A DNA stretch of 64,000 nucleotides, from contig NZ_QDKO01000042.1 in assembly GCF_003094615.1 (NCBI RefSeq), forward strand, positions 1-64,000, given 5' to 3'. This stretch comes from Caulobacter radicis. Lineage in GTDB: Bacteria; Pseudomonadota; Alphaproteobacteria; Caulobacterales; Caulobacteraceae. The notes under the pieces were generated by a model that ran no database searches, was not told where the DNA came from, and saw only the letters and a list, made by a program, of their open reading frames with translations. Shown piece by piece: positions 18,404-26,273 of the stretch. The position numbers and the translations under genes are program-made. Numbering within the stretch: the first letter of the stretch is position 1; every line of letters begins with the position of its first letter.

Positions 18404-19624
18404 ATGACGCCGCTCGAACAGTTCCGCACCGCTTCCCCGTCCCGCCAGATCGCCATCGTCGCGGCCGGCGTGGTGGTGCTGTGCGCCGTCTTCTTCGCCG
18501 TCTACTGGCTGGCGCTCCGCAAGCCCTATGACGTGCTGTTCACCAACCTGCGCGACATGGACGCGGCCACCATCGTCGGCGAGCTCGACAAGCAGAAGGT
18601 CCCCTACAAGCTGGCCGATCACGGGGCCACGATCCTGGTGCCGCAGGACCAGGTCGACAGCGTGCGCCTGGACGTCATGAGCCAGGACCTGCCGCTGAAG
18701 GGCATGGTCGGCTTCGAGCTGTTCAACAAGTCCGACATGGGGCTGACCGAGTTCGCCCAGAAGATCAATTACCAGCGGGCCCTGCAGGGCGAGCTGGCCC
18801 GCACGATCATGACCCTGGACGGGATCGAGACCGCGCGCGTCCACCTGTCGCTGGCCGAGCAGACGATCTTCCGCGGCGACCGCCAGCCGGCCAAGGCCTC
18901 GGTGACCCTGGCCCCGCGCACCGGCCAGGTCCTGTCGCCGGCCACGGTGCGCGGCGTCCAGCGCCTGGTCGCCGCCGCCGTCTCCGACCTCAAGGCCGCC
19001 GACGTCGTCGTCCTCGACGGCGAGGGCCAGATCGTCAGCCCCGAACCCTCCGCCCGCCTCGACGCCGTGTCGACGGGCCCGGAAGCCGACCTCACGGCCC
19101 GCGTGCGGGGCGCCCTGTCCAACCTGCTGCCCGACGGCCGCTTCCAGGTGCTGGTCCTGGCCGGCAGGACCATCGTGCCGGACGCCCAGACCGCGCCAGG
19201 CGCGCGTTCGGGGGTCCGCGTCGACGTCACGCTGGAAGCCCCGGCCAGCCCTGAGCTCCAGCAACGCGCCAAGGCCCTGGCCGAGGCGGCGATCGGCGCC
19301 GATCCGGCCGCGGGCGACCTGGTGACCGTCACCACGTCGGACCAGCCGCTGGCGCCGGTCGCGGCCGAACCGACGACGCCGGCCATCGCCCCCGCCATCC
19401 CACCGACCGCGCCGGCTACCGCGCCACCGCGATCGGAGACCCCGTTCGGCGGCGTCGCGCCGGTCTATGCCGGCGTGCTGCTGGTCGCCCTGCTGGCCGT
19501 GGCCTTCCTGCTCCAGGCCCGTCGCCCCGGCCGCCGCCTGAACGCGCGCGAAAAGGAAGCCTACGCCCGTCGCCTCAAGGCCCTGCTCGACGAAAGGGAC
19601 GCCGTTGCCAGCCCCCGCGCCTGA
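18404..19624 (+). CDS. fliF: Flagellar MS-ring protein FliF, short form
   Basis: A 406-residue protein with two membrane helices (about 16-38 and 351-371). The conserved ring-building region PLKGMVGFELFNKSDMGLTEF and the segment RALQGELARTIMTLDGIETA identify FliF. Common FliF proteins have about 550 residues. The shortage falls in the periplasmic collar insertion after residue 240 and in the cytoplasmic tail, only about 35 residues here (ending LKALLDERDAVASPRA), where FliF normally binds FliG. No fliG gene follows. Its last 20 bp overlap the next gene. Confidence 0.9.
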   Translation: MTPLEQFRTASPSRQIAIVAAGVVVLCAVFFAVYWLALRKPYDVLFTNLRDMDAATIVGELDKQKVPYKLADHGATILVPQDQVDSVRLDVMSQDLPLKGMVGFELFNKSDMGLTEFAQKINYQRALQGELARTIMTLDGIETARVHLSLAEQTIFRGDRQPAKASVTLAPRTGQVLSPATVRGVQRLVAAAVSDLKAADVVVLDGEGQIVSPEPSARLDAVSTGPEADLTARVRGALSNLLPDGRFQVLVLAGRTIVPDAQTAPGARSGVRVDVTLEAPASPELQQRAKALAEAAIGADPAAGDLVTVTTSDQPLAPVAAEPTTPAIAPAIPPTAPATAPPRSETPFGGVAPVYAGVLLVALLAVAFLLQARRPGRRLNAREKEAYARRLKALLDERDAVASPRA

Positions 19625-20003
19625 CCGCGCCCTGCGCAAGCTGGTCGCCGAGCTGGCCCAGGCCACGCCCGAGGACGTGCTGGGCGTGCTGGACCAGCTG
19701 CCGCCGGCCCATCGCGACGAGGTCAGCGCCCTGCTCGCGGCCTATGACGGCGCCCCCGCGCAAGGCGTACGTCCACAGGCGGTCGAGCCGGCCGTATCCG
19801 CGGGCCTGTCGCCCTGGCTGGCGGCGCGGGCCAGGGGCGCCGGCGGCGACCTCGCCTTTTCCATGACCCCCACCGCGACGGCGGCCTTGCGCGAGTGCGT
19901 TCCGACGCCCGGCGTCCAGCCCCCCTCGCGCGCGTCCGCGCCGACGCCCGCGCGGGCCAACGGTGTCGACACCCTGCTGGCTCGCCTTCGGGGGCGGCGA
20001 TGA
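19605..20003 (+). CDS. Unknown 132-residue protein in the fliG position
   Basis: TTG start at 19605 overlaps fliF by 20 bp; the stop overlaps the fliH ATG. I do not recognise the family. The first 50 residues form a helical block (LRKLVAELAQATPEDVLGVL, then DQLPPAHRDEVSALLAAYDG) that faintly resembles the short helical repeats of FliG and MgtE N-terminal domains. The rest is Pro/Ala rich with a final LLARLRGRR. fliG normally lies between fliF and fliH, so this could be a reduced FliG, a detached FliF tail, or an adaptor between ring and SpoA proteins. The sequence alone cannot decide. Confidence 0.6.
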   Translation: MPAPAPDRALRKLVAELAQATPEDVLGVLDQLPPAHRDEVSALLAAYDGAPAQGVRPQAVEPAVSAGLSPWLAARARGAGGDLAFSMTPTATAALRECVPTPGVQPPSRASAPTPARANGVDTLLARLRGRR

Positions 20004-20698
20004 GCATCATCAAGTCCTCGCAATCCGATCAGGTCGCGCGGGCTGTCCGCCCGCTGTCCGCGCCCCGGTCGGCGACGCCGGTCGATCCCCGGCTGGCGAG
20101 CCTGTCCGAGGCGGCCGACCAGGCCCGCGCCGAGGCGGCCGCCCTCGCCGCCGAGCTGGCCGATCGCGACGCTCATATCAAACGCCTGGACCAGGCGCTG
20201 GCCGAAGCGGTCGAGCAGGCCCGCGCCGAGGGCCGCCAGGCCGGGCTGCGGGAGGCCGAGGACGACGCCGCCGGCCGGCTGGCCCGACTGGACAAAACCC
20301 TCGAGGCCGCCCTGAACCGCTTCGCCGTCGAGACCGACGACATGGAGCGCCTGGCCCTGGCCCTGGCCGCCGAGGCCCTGCGCAAGATGATCGGCGACCC
20401 CGAAGCCCATCGCGACCTGCTGGAGCGGACGATCCGCCACCATGTCGATGCGGTCGTCGGCGGAACGGTGATCGAGGTGGTGGTTTCCCGCGACGACTTC
20501 GCCGACCCCGAGGCCCTCGCGCGCCTGGCCGCCGGCGTCGACCGCTCCGAACTGAAGCTGGTCGCCTCTCCCGACCTGGCCTCGGGCGACTGCCAGCTGC
20601 GTCTCAAGCTCGGCGCCCTGGAGATCGGCGTCGCCCGCCAGTGGGAGCGCCTGGACACGCTGTTCGCCGATCTCGGGGCGCGGAGCGCCGCCGAATGA
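20000..20698 (+). CDS. fliH: Flagellar export ATPase regulator FliH
   Basis: A 232-residue protein starting at ATG 20000. A long Ala/Glu-rich coiled coil (about 35-110, with small-residue spacing such as EAVEQARAEGRQAGLREAE) precedes a C-terminal FliH/SctL domain (MERLALALAAEALRKMIGDP onward). FliH dimers hold the ATPase FliI and connect it to the FliN/SpoA ring. It overlaps fliI by 4 bp. The SctL family is related, so the name rests partly on context. Confidence 0.85.
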   Translation: MSIIKSSQSDQVARAVRPLSAPRSATPVDPRLASLSEAADQARAEAAALAAELADRDAHIKRLDQALAEAVEQARAEGRQAGLREAEDDAAGRLARLDKTLEAALNRFAVETDDMERLALALAAEALRKMIGDPEAHRDLLERTIRHHVDAVVGGTVIEVVVSRDDFADPEALARLAAGVDRSELKLVASPDLASGDCQLRLKLGALEIGVARQWERLDTLFADLGARSAAE

Positions 20699-22008
20699 TG
20701 CAGCACGCCTTCCTCGATGCGGTTCGGGCGGTCGACCTGGTGACCCGCACCGGGCGCGTGCGCCGGATCCGTTCCACCTACATCGAGGCCGACGGGCCCA
20801 ACCTGCCGATGGGCGGGCTCTGCGAGATCGAGACCACGGCCAAAGGCCGCGCCAGCCTGGCCGAGGTGGTCGGCGTCAACGAGGACAGCATCGTCCTGGC
20901 CCCGTTCGACGGGGCCGCGGCCACCTTCTCTGGCGCGCGGGTGACGGCGCTCGCCCAATCCGACGGCGCGCCGGTCGGCGACGCCTTCCTCGGCCGGGCG
21001 GTCGACGCGCTGGCCCGCCCCATCGACGGCGGCGCAGCCGTGGCCGCCACCGCGCATGGGCCCCTCGACGGCGAAGTCGCCGCGCCGATGCAGCGCACCT
21101 CGCCCAAGCGGGTGTTCGAGACCGGCGTGCGCGCCATCGACGGCCTTCTGACCCTGGCCCGAGGCCAGCGGGTCGGCATCTTCGCCGCCGCCGGCGTCGG
21201 CAAGACCACCCTGATGACCCAGATCGCGCGGCAGGTCGGCGTCGATCGCTGCGTCATCTGCCTGGTCGGCGAGCGCGGCCGCGAGGTCGAGGCGTTCTGG
21301 CGCGGCCTGCCCGCCCAGGCCAGGGCGCGCTCGACCCTGGTGGCCGCGACCTCGGATCAAAGCGCCGCCATGCGGGCTCGCGCCGGCCGCTACGCCCTGG
21401 CCCTGGCCGAGCACTGGCGCGCCCAGGGACACGACGTCCTGCTGTTCATCGACTCGGCCACCCGCCTGGCCATGGCGCTGCGCGAGATCGGGCTGGCCGC
21501 CGGCGAGCCGCCGACCATCCGCGCCTATACGCCCAGCGTGTTCGCCGCCCTTCCCAGGATCGTGGAGCGCTGCGGCGCCGTGGCCGGCGGCGGCTCGATC
21601 ACCGCGATCATGACGGTGCTCAGCGAGACCAACGACATCGACGACCCGATCGCCGAGATGATGAAGTCGCTGCTCGACGGCCACATCCTGCTGTCGCGCG
21701 ACCTGGCCGAACAGGGCCGCTACCCCGCGATCGACGTACCGCGCAGCATCAGCCGCCTGGCCGGCGCCGTGGCCGAGCCCGCCGCCCGCGCCGCGGCGAT
21801 GAAGGCCGTCGAGGCGCTCAGCACCTACGAGTCCTCGCGCACCCTGATCGAGACCGGCATGTATGTCCGCGGAGCCAACGCCGACATCGACCGGGCGCTC
21901 GAACTGCGTCCGGCCCTGCTCGACTATCTGCGGCAGGCCGAGGACGAGCGCACGCCCTGCTTGGCCGCCTGGGAACGGCTGGCCTCCCTGATCGGCGCGA
22001 GGACCTGA
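20695..22008 (+). CDS. fliI: Flagellar type III export ATPase FliI
   Basis: A 437-residue ATPase. It shows a Walker A loop (GIFAAAGVGKTTL), the downstream CLVGERGREVEAFW segment, Walker B (VLLFIDSATRLAMALREIGL) and the motif ITAIMTVLSETNDIDDPIAE common to FliI/SctN. ATG 20695 overlaps the fliH stop. FliI unfolds or releases chaperone-bound substrates at the FlhA ring. Length matches the family, and all nucleotide-binding motifs appear intact, so the export machine is likely functional. Confidence 0.95.
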   Translation: MMQHAFLDAVRAVDLVTRTGRVRRIRSTYIEADGPNLPMGGLCEIETTAKGRASLAEVVGVNEDSIVLAPFDGAAATFSGARVTALAQSDGAPVGDAFLGRAVDALARPIDGGAAVAATAHGPLDGEVAAPMQRTSPKRVFETGVRAIDGLLTLARGQRVGIFAAAGVGKTTLMTQIARQVGVDRCVICLVGERGREVEAFWRGLPAQARARSTLVAATSDQSAAMRARAGRYALALAEHWRAQGHDVLLFIDSATRLAMALREIGLAAGEPPTIRAYTPSVFAALPRIVERCGAVAGGGSITAIMTVLSETNDIDDPIAEMMKSLLDGHILLSRDLAEQGRYPAIDVPRSISRLAGAVAEPAARAAAMKAVEALSTYESSRTLIETGMYVRGANADIDRALELRPALLDYLRQAEDERTPCLAAWERLASLIGART

Positions 22009-22457
22009 TGGCCCGTAGCGATCACCTCGAACGCCTCCGCCAGATCAACCGCGTGCGCGCCCTGCAGAGCCAGGTCGCGCAGGCCGCCGCCGCCCGCGCC
22101 GCCGCCGAGCTGGAAGAGGCCCGCGCCCGCCGCGATCGCGGCGACGAACGCCTGGCCCAGAACCACGAGCATTGGGCCGCCGCCCTGGCCGCGCCGTCGA
22201 TGGCGCTCGAAGTCGTCAGCGCCTGGGGCGTCTCCATCGACGCCGCGCGCGCCGAACTGGGCGTCCTGGAGACGCGACTTGCCGACGTCGGCGACCTGGC
22301 CGACGGCCGCGCGAAGGCCCTGCGCCTGGCCCAGGCGCGGGAACGCCAGGCCGAACAGGTCGAACGCTCGGCCACGCGCCGGGCCCGGCGCGCCCGTGAG
22401 GAGGCCCAGCTGGCCGAGGTCGCCGACCGGACGACGCAGAGGACCGTGGGCCGATGA
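22008..22457 (+). CDS. fliJ: FliJ-like export stalk protein
   Basis: A 149-residue, strongly charged, almost entirely helical protein (Ala, Arg, Glu rich, no membrane segment) directly after fliI. FliJ/SctO proteins are short antiparallel coiled coils that fit the ATPase hexamer centre. Sequence conservation is always low in this family, so the assignment rests on size, coiled-coil pattern (AAAELEEARARRDRGDERLA and ERSATRRARRAREEAQLAE) and position. The ATG overlaps the fliI stop by one base. Confidence 0.7.
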   Translation: MARSDHLERLRQINRVRALQSQVAQAAAARAAAELEEARARRDRGDERLAQNHEHWAAALAAPSMALEVVSAWGVSIDAARAELGVLETRLADVGDLADGRAKALRLAQARERQAEQVERSATRRARRAREEAQLAEVADRTTQRTVGR

Positions 22458-23173
22458 AGGTCGCCGCCGCCCCCCCTCCTCCGCCGCCGCCCAGGCTCCC
22501 GGCCACGCCGCGCGCCGACATGCCTACGGGCGCGTTCGAGGCGCTGCTGCGCGGCGACGACCAGCCGCGCGGTTTTGCCGACCTGGGCATGTTCGGCCGC
22601 CGTCCCGAGGTCGTCGCGGTCCCCGACGCCGGGCCCCGCCCCGAAGCCACGCTCGATCCGGTCGCTCCCGCCAGCGAGGTCGAGGCCATACTGGCCGCGG
22701 CGACCTCTCCGACGGCGCAGGCCGGGACCGCGCAGCCGCCGGCCCGCCTGATTCAAGGCCTGGCCGCGATCGTCCTGGCCGAAGCCGGGCGGCCCTCCCC
22801 TGCCCCGACGCCGGGACCGATCATGCTGACCGTCCACGCCAACGGCCCGGTCGAGGTCTTCACCCACCAGGCGGCCTCCCCCGGCGAAGGCGCCGAAGCC
22901 ACTCAGGCCCCGCCCGAGCCCCCCGCGCCCGACACCCAGGCCCCGACAGGATCCAGCCTCAGCCTGATCATCGCCGACCAGGCGGACGGGCTGCGCGTGG
23001 CCATCGGCGGCCTGTCCCTGCCGCCGTCGGCGCAGGACCGCCTGCGCCGCAAGATCATCGAATTGGCCAGCGAACTGGGCCTGGCCCTGTCGGAGATCTC
23101 GCTGAACGGCGAGACCCTGCCCCCCGCCTTCCCCCTGCACCTTGGAGACGTTGATGGCGACCGAGGCCGTTAG
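22454..23173 (+). CDS. Proline-rich protein in the fliK position, possible hook-length ruler
   Basis: A 239-residue protein with a Pro-rich start (AAPPPPPPPRLPATP), a long disordered Ala/Pro middle and a more ordered C-terminus (SLSLIIADQADGLRVAIGGL followed by a helix and LALSEISLNGETL). It overlaps fliJ by 4 bp and flgD by 20 bp. FliK rulers have this layout and often lie between fliJ and flgD, so a ruler/switch role acting on FlhB is inferred. The usual FliK_C signature is not clearly present. It could also be a chaperone or unrelated. Confidence 0.5.
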   Translation: MKVAAAPPPPPPPRLPATPRADMPTGAFEALLRGDDQPRGFADLGMFGRRPEVVAVPDAGPRPEATLDPVAPASEVEAILAAATSPTAQAGTAQPPARLIQGLAAIVLAEAGRPSPAPTPGPIMLTVHANGPVEVFTHQAASPGEGAEATQAPPEPPAPDTQAPTGSSLSLIIADQADGLRVAIGGLSLPPSAQDRLRRKIIELASELGLALSEISLNGETLPPAFPLHLGDVDGDRGR

Positions 23174-23549
23174 TTCCGTGAACTCGTCGGCCGCCTACGG
23201 CCTCGATTTCCAGTCCCTGCTGAAGATCATCCTGACCCAGCTGACCTACCAGGACCCGCTGAAGCCGGTGGACAACTTCCAATTCGTCTCCCAGCTGGCG
23301 CAGTTCTCGCAGCTCCAGCAGAGCCAGACGCTCAACGACCAGATCACCAGCCTGCTGTCGGCCCAGGCGGCCAACCAGGCGGTCAGCCTGCTGGGCCGCA
23401 CGGTCGACGTCCTCAACGGCGTGTCGACCCAGTCCGGCGTCGTCCAGTCGGTGTCGTTCAGCAGCGGCCAGCCGATGGCGACGATCAAGACCGCCGAGGG
23501 CGTCATCGTCTCCAACATCTCGATCGCCGACATCACCCAGGTCCGTTAG
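23154..23549 (+). CDS. flgD: Hook-cap protein FlgD, short form
   Basis: ATG 23154 is chosen because GGAG lies 7 bases upstream; TTG 23142 would add four residues. The 131-residue product has the FlgD N-terminal motif (LLKIILTQLTYQDPLKPVDN, QFVSQLAQFSQLQQ) and ends soon after a short beta region (VSFSSGQPMATIKTAEG). FlgD is normally 220-240 residues with FlgD Ig-like and Tudor-like domains; here only part of them remains. FlgD caps the growing hook and is needed for FlgE assembly. Confidence 0.9.
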   Translation: MATEAVSSVNSSAAYGLDFQSLLKIILTQLTYQDPLKPVDNFQFVSQLAQFSQLQQSQTLNDQITSLLSAQAANQAVSLLGRTVDVLNGVSTQSGVVQSVSFSSGQPMATIKTAEGVIVSNISIADITQVR

Positions 23550-23560
23550 GAGCCCGACCA

Positions 23561-24751
23561 ATGCTTGGATCCATCTACGTCGGACTGAGCGGCATGAACG
23601 CCTTCTCCAAAGGCCTTCAGACCATCAGCAACAACGTCGCCAACATGAACACGCTCGGCTTCAAGACCACCCGGGCCAGCTTCGCCGACTCGTTCAACAG
23701 CGGCGGCGGCTGGCTGGGCTCGGCCAGCGGCCTGGCCTATGCGCAGAGCGGCACGGGCGTCCATGTCGCCGCGCCACAGGTCGACTTCAAGCAGGGCGAG
23801 CTGCGCGCCTCGACCGGCCAGCTCGACCTTGCGATCGACGGCGGCGGCTTCCTGATGCTGCTCGAGGGGTCGCAGACCTACTATACGCGCACCGGCCGGT
23901 TCGTGGTCGGCGACACCGGCTACATCACCCTTTCCGACACCGAGCGCCGGCTGGCCGTGATCGGCGCCGACGGCAAGCCCGCCGCGCTCGACATCGACGG
24001 CGACAGCGTCGACCCGCCGGCGGCGTCCACCAAGATCGTTTTCTCCGGCAACATCTCCTCGACCGCGACCGAGGCCAGCGTTTCCAGCATCAACGTCTAT
24101 GACTCCACCGGCGCCAAGCAGGTCTGGCAGGTCAAGCTGACGCCCGTGACCTCGGCCACGGGCCAATGGACGGCGACGGTGACGAACCAGGCCGGCAAGA
24201 CCATGGGGACCTCCACGATCAAGTTCATCGGCGGCGTCATCGACTCGGCCAGCGCCACCATGACCATCACCGACGCACCGACCGGGGCCGACCCGCTTTC
24301 GGTCGTGCTAGACTTCTCCAAGGGCGTCACGTCCTACTCGTCCGGCACGGTTTCCTCGCTGCGGGTGGACTCGGTGGACGGCTCGGCCTCCGGGGCCTTG
24401 AGCGAGGTCGGCGTGGACGCCGACGGCAAGATCAAGCTGACCTACGACAACGGCGAGACCAAGCTGCTGGGCGCGGTCGCCATGGTCGACTTCCGCGACC
24501 CCGACAAGCTCAAGCAGATCGGCGACGGCCTGTTCGAATACGCCGGCTCCAACGCGCCCTATGTGACCAGCAGCGGCGCGGCCGGCGTCGGCAAGCTGGT
24601 GTCCAAGCAGCTGGAAGCCTCGAACGTCGACCTGTCGGCCGAGTTCGGCGAGCTGATCCTGATCCAGCGCGGCTTCCAGGCCGCCTCGCAGGTGGTCAGC
24701 ATCTCCAACGACATGATCCAGCAGCTGTTCGGCGTCCGGGGCCAGGGGTGA
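23561..24751 (+). CDS. flgE: Flagellar hook protein FlgE
   Basis: A 396-residue hook subunit with a good ribosome-binding site (TAGGAG about 10 bases upstream of ATG 23561). N-terminal axial helix: LSGMNAFSKGLQTISNNVAN, MNTLGFKTTRASFADSF; C-terminal helix: GELILIQRGFQAASQVVSI. The middle holds Ser/Thr-rich beta domains (about 140-330). It is exported and polymerises under FlgD into the hook. This is the last axial gene of the cluster; no junction (flgK/flgL) or filament gene follows. GTGA overlap with the next gene. Confidence 0.93.
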   Translation: MLGSIYVGLSGMNAFSKGLQTISNNVANMNTLGFKTTRASFADSFNSGGGWLGSASGLAYAQSGTGVHVAAPQVDFKQGELRASTGQLDLAIDGGGFLMLLEGSQTYYTRTGRFVVGDTGYITLSDTERRLAVIGADGKPAALDIDGDSVDPPAASTKIVFSGNISSTATEASVSSINVYDSTGAKQVWQVKLTPVTSATGQWTATVTNQAGKTMGTSTIKFIGGVIDSASATMTITDAPTGADPLSVVLDFSKGVTSYSSGTVSSLRVDSVDGSASGALSEVGVDADGKIKLTYDNGETKLLGAVAMVDFRDPDKLKQIGDGLFEYAGSNAPYVTSSGAAGVGKLVSKQLEASNVDLSAEFGELILIQRGFQAASQVVSISNDMIQQLFGVRGQG

Positions 24752-25560
24752 GTTCCAGGACCCGCCCCTGGGCGCCCCCGGGCGCCGCGTCGGACGCCCG
24801 TATCCTCGCCCGCACGCGCGAGGCCGTCGACGCCTGGGCGGCGCGCTGGCTTGGCCGGCGCCGCCTGGTCGCTTCCGGCTGGCGCGTCGCGGCCGTCTCC
24901 GATCGCGCCGCGCCGCAGGACGGCGACTGGCGCGCCTCCCGCGGCGCCGTGGCCGTCCACTGCCCCGCCCGCGGCAAGACCCGCCTGCTGGAGTGGGCCC
25001 TGGACGTCAGCTTCGACCGCGACCAGCCGAGCGAGGCCGACCTCAAGGTCCTCGACGCCTTCCTGGGCAGGGCGCTGGACGACCTGGCGGGCGCGCTTGA
25101 CGACATGCTGGGCGTCGCCGGCAAGGCCGCCGACGACAGGGGCGCCGACGACAGGGGCGCCGACGACAGGGACGCCGACGACAGGGACGAACGGCAGAGC
25201 CTCGACCTGGCCGACGCCAACGGCGTGAAGCTGCTGTCGCTGACGGTGCCGCTTTGCGCCTTCGTGGCGCTGCGCAAGGCCCTGGCCGGCGCGCCCGCCC
25301 CGCGACGCGCGCCCCTGGTCCCGATACTGACCGCGGCGGCCGACGCCGAGATCAGGCTGGACGTGGTGCTGGGCCGGGCCCGGGCCGGGCTGGCCGACGT
25401 GCGCAATCTGGCGGCCGGCGACGTCCTCGTCCTGGCCACGCCGCTGGCCGGCGAAATCCTGCTGGCCGCCCCCAGCGGCGCCGTCGCGGCGACCCGGCTC
25501 GTCGAGCATGAAGGTCGACGCGCCCTCACCCTGAAGTCCATCGTAAAAGAGCGTGTTTGA
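24748..25560 (+). CDS. SpoA-domain protein, FliM/SctQ-like
   Basis: A 270-residue protein from GTG 24748, overlapping the flgE stop by GTGA. The C-terminal 75 residues form a SpoA (FliN/FliM C-terminal) domain (IRLDVVLGRARAGLADVRNL, AAGDVLVLATPLAGEILLAA). The rest has low complexity in the middle (four ADDRG/D repeats, 25129-25188) and no clear FliM CheY-binding or FliG-binding motifs. Full FliM has about 320-370 residues. It probably forms the cytoplasmic sorting ring with FliN. SctQ of injectisomes is an alternative comparison. Confidence 0.7.
   Translation: MSSRTRPWAPPGAASDARILARTREAVDAWAARWLGRRRLVASGWRVAAVSDRAAPQDGDWRASRGAVAVHCPARGKTRLLEWALDVSFDRDQPSEADLKVLDAFLGRALDDLAGALDDMLGVAGKAADDRGADDRGADDRDADDRDERQSLDLADANGVKLLSLTVPLCAFVALRKALAGAPAPRRAPLVPILTAAADAEIRLDVVLGRARAGLADVRNLAAGDVLVLATPLAGEILLAAPSGAVAATRLVEHEGRRALTLKSIVKERV
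25129..25188 (+). repeat. Four 15-bp tandem repeats coding ADDR(G/D)
   Basis: Four perfect-length copies of GCCGACGACAGGGRC, the first two ending GGC and the last two GAC. They stay in frame within the SpoA-domain gene and code an acidic/basic low-complexity linker before the SpoA domain. Such repeats can change copy number by slippage without shifting frame. Confidence 0.9.
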
Positions 25561-25563
25561 GTC

Positions 25564-25869
25564 ATGACAACCCGATCCAAGCCCGCGGATGCGCAAACGG
25601 AACCGGGGACCGACGGACCGCCCCTGGCGGGACTGGACGCGGCCATCTTCAAGGACGTCCAGGTCGACCTGGAAGCCAAGCTCGGCCAGGTCACCCTGTC
25701 GATCGCCACTCTGATGGGCCTGCGGCCCGGCGCGGTGCTCGAACTGGACGCCAGGCTCAACGACCTCGTCGAGCTGCGCCTCAACCAGGCCGTCGTCGCG
25801 CGCGGAGAGATCGTCGCCGTCGACGATCATTTCGGCGTCCGCATCACCGAGATCGCGAAGGCCACATGA
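25564..25869 (+). CDS. fliN: Flagellar C-ring protein FliN
   Basis: A 101-residue SpoA-domain protein: a short disordered N-terminus, then KDVQVDLEAKLGQVTLSIAT, LMGLRPGAVLELDARLNDLV and RGEIVAVDDHFGVRITEI. This is the classic FliN fold that forms the lower C ring and receives FliH. It begins 3 bp after the larger SpoA gene and overlaps fliO by 4 bp. Its presence without FliG suggests a sorting platform rather than a torque-generating switch, if fliG is truly absent. Confidence 0.93.
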   Translation: MTTRSKPADAQTEPGTDGPPLAGLDAAIFKDVQVDLEAKLGQVTLSIATLMGLRPGAVLELDARLNDLVELRLNQAVVARGEIVAVDDHFGVRITEIAKAT

Positions 25870-26273
25870 GGCTGGGGCGATACCTGTCGCTCGGCTCGGC
25901 TACGGCGCTCCTGTGGGCCGCCGGCGGCCCGGCGATCGCCCAGAAGCTCGGCCAGGCGGCCAGCGCCGGCGAGGTGTCGCTGTGGCGGGTGCTGGGCGCC
26001 CTGGTCCTGTGCCTGACCCTGGCCGTGGCCGGAGCCTACGCCCTGCGTCATCGCCTTCGGGGATCGGGCGCGCCGTCGCTGGCCAGGGCCTTTTCCCCGG
26101 TCGACCGCCGCCTGAAGCTGGTCGAGACCGTGCGCCTCAGCCACCAGACCGACATCTGTCTGATGCGCTGCGACGACGCCGATTTCGTGGTGGCCGCGAC
26201 GGCCCACGGCGTGGTCCTGCTGTCGAAGCCCCTCGACCATGGCCCCACGCCGGAGCCGGAGGCGAAGGCATGA
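25866..26273 (+). CDS. fliO: FliO-like export-gate assembly protein
   Basis: A 135-residue protein with an N-terminal hydrophobic stretch (signal-like, to about residue 25), one strong membrane helix (about 40-58, VLGALVLCLTLAVAGAYAL) and a small cytoplasmic domain (LVETVRLSHQTDICLMRCDD). This layout and the position directly before fliP match FliO, which helps FliP assemble. ATG 25866 overlaps fliN by 4 bp, and the stop overlaps fliP. Confidence 0.82.
   Translation: MRLGRYLSLGSATALLWAAGGPAIAQKLGQAASAGEVSLWRVLGALVLCLTLAVAGAYALRHRLRGSGAPSLARAFSPVDRRLKLVETVRLSHQTDICLMRCDDADFVVAATAHGVVLLSKPLDHGPTPEPEAKA

Noticed and set aside
24166..24747. Upstream extension of the SpoA-domain gene into flgE
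   Set aside because: The frame is open only because of base composition; the GTG overlapping the flgE stop is the reasonable start.
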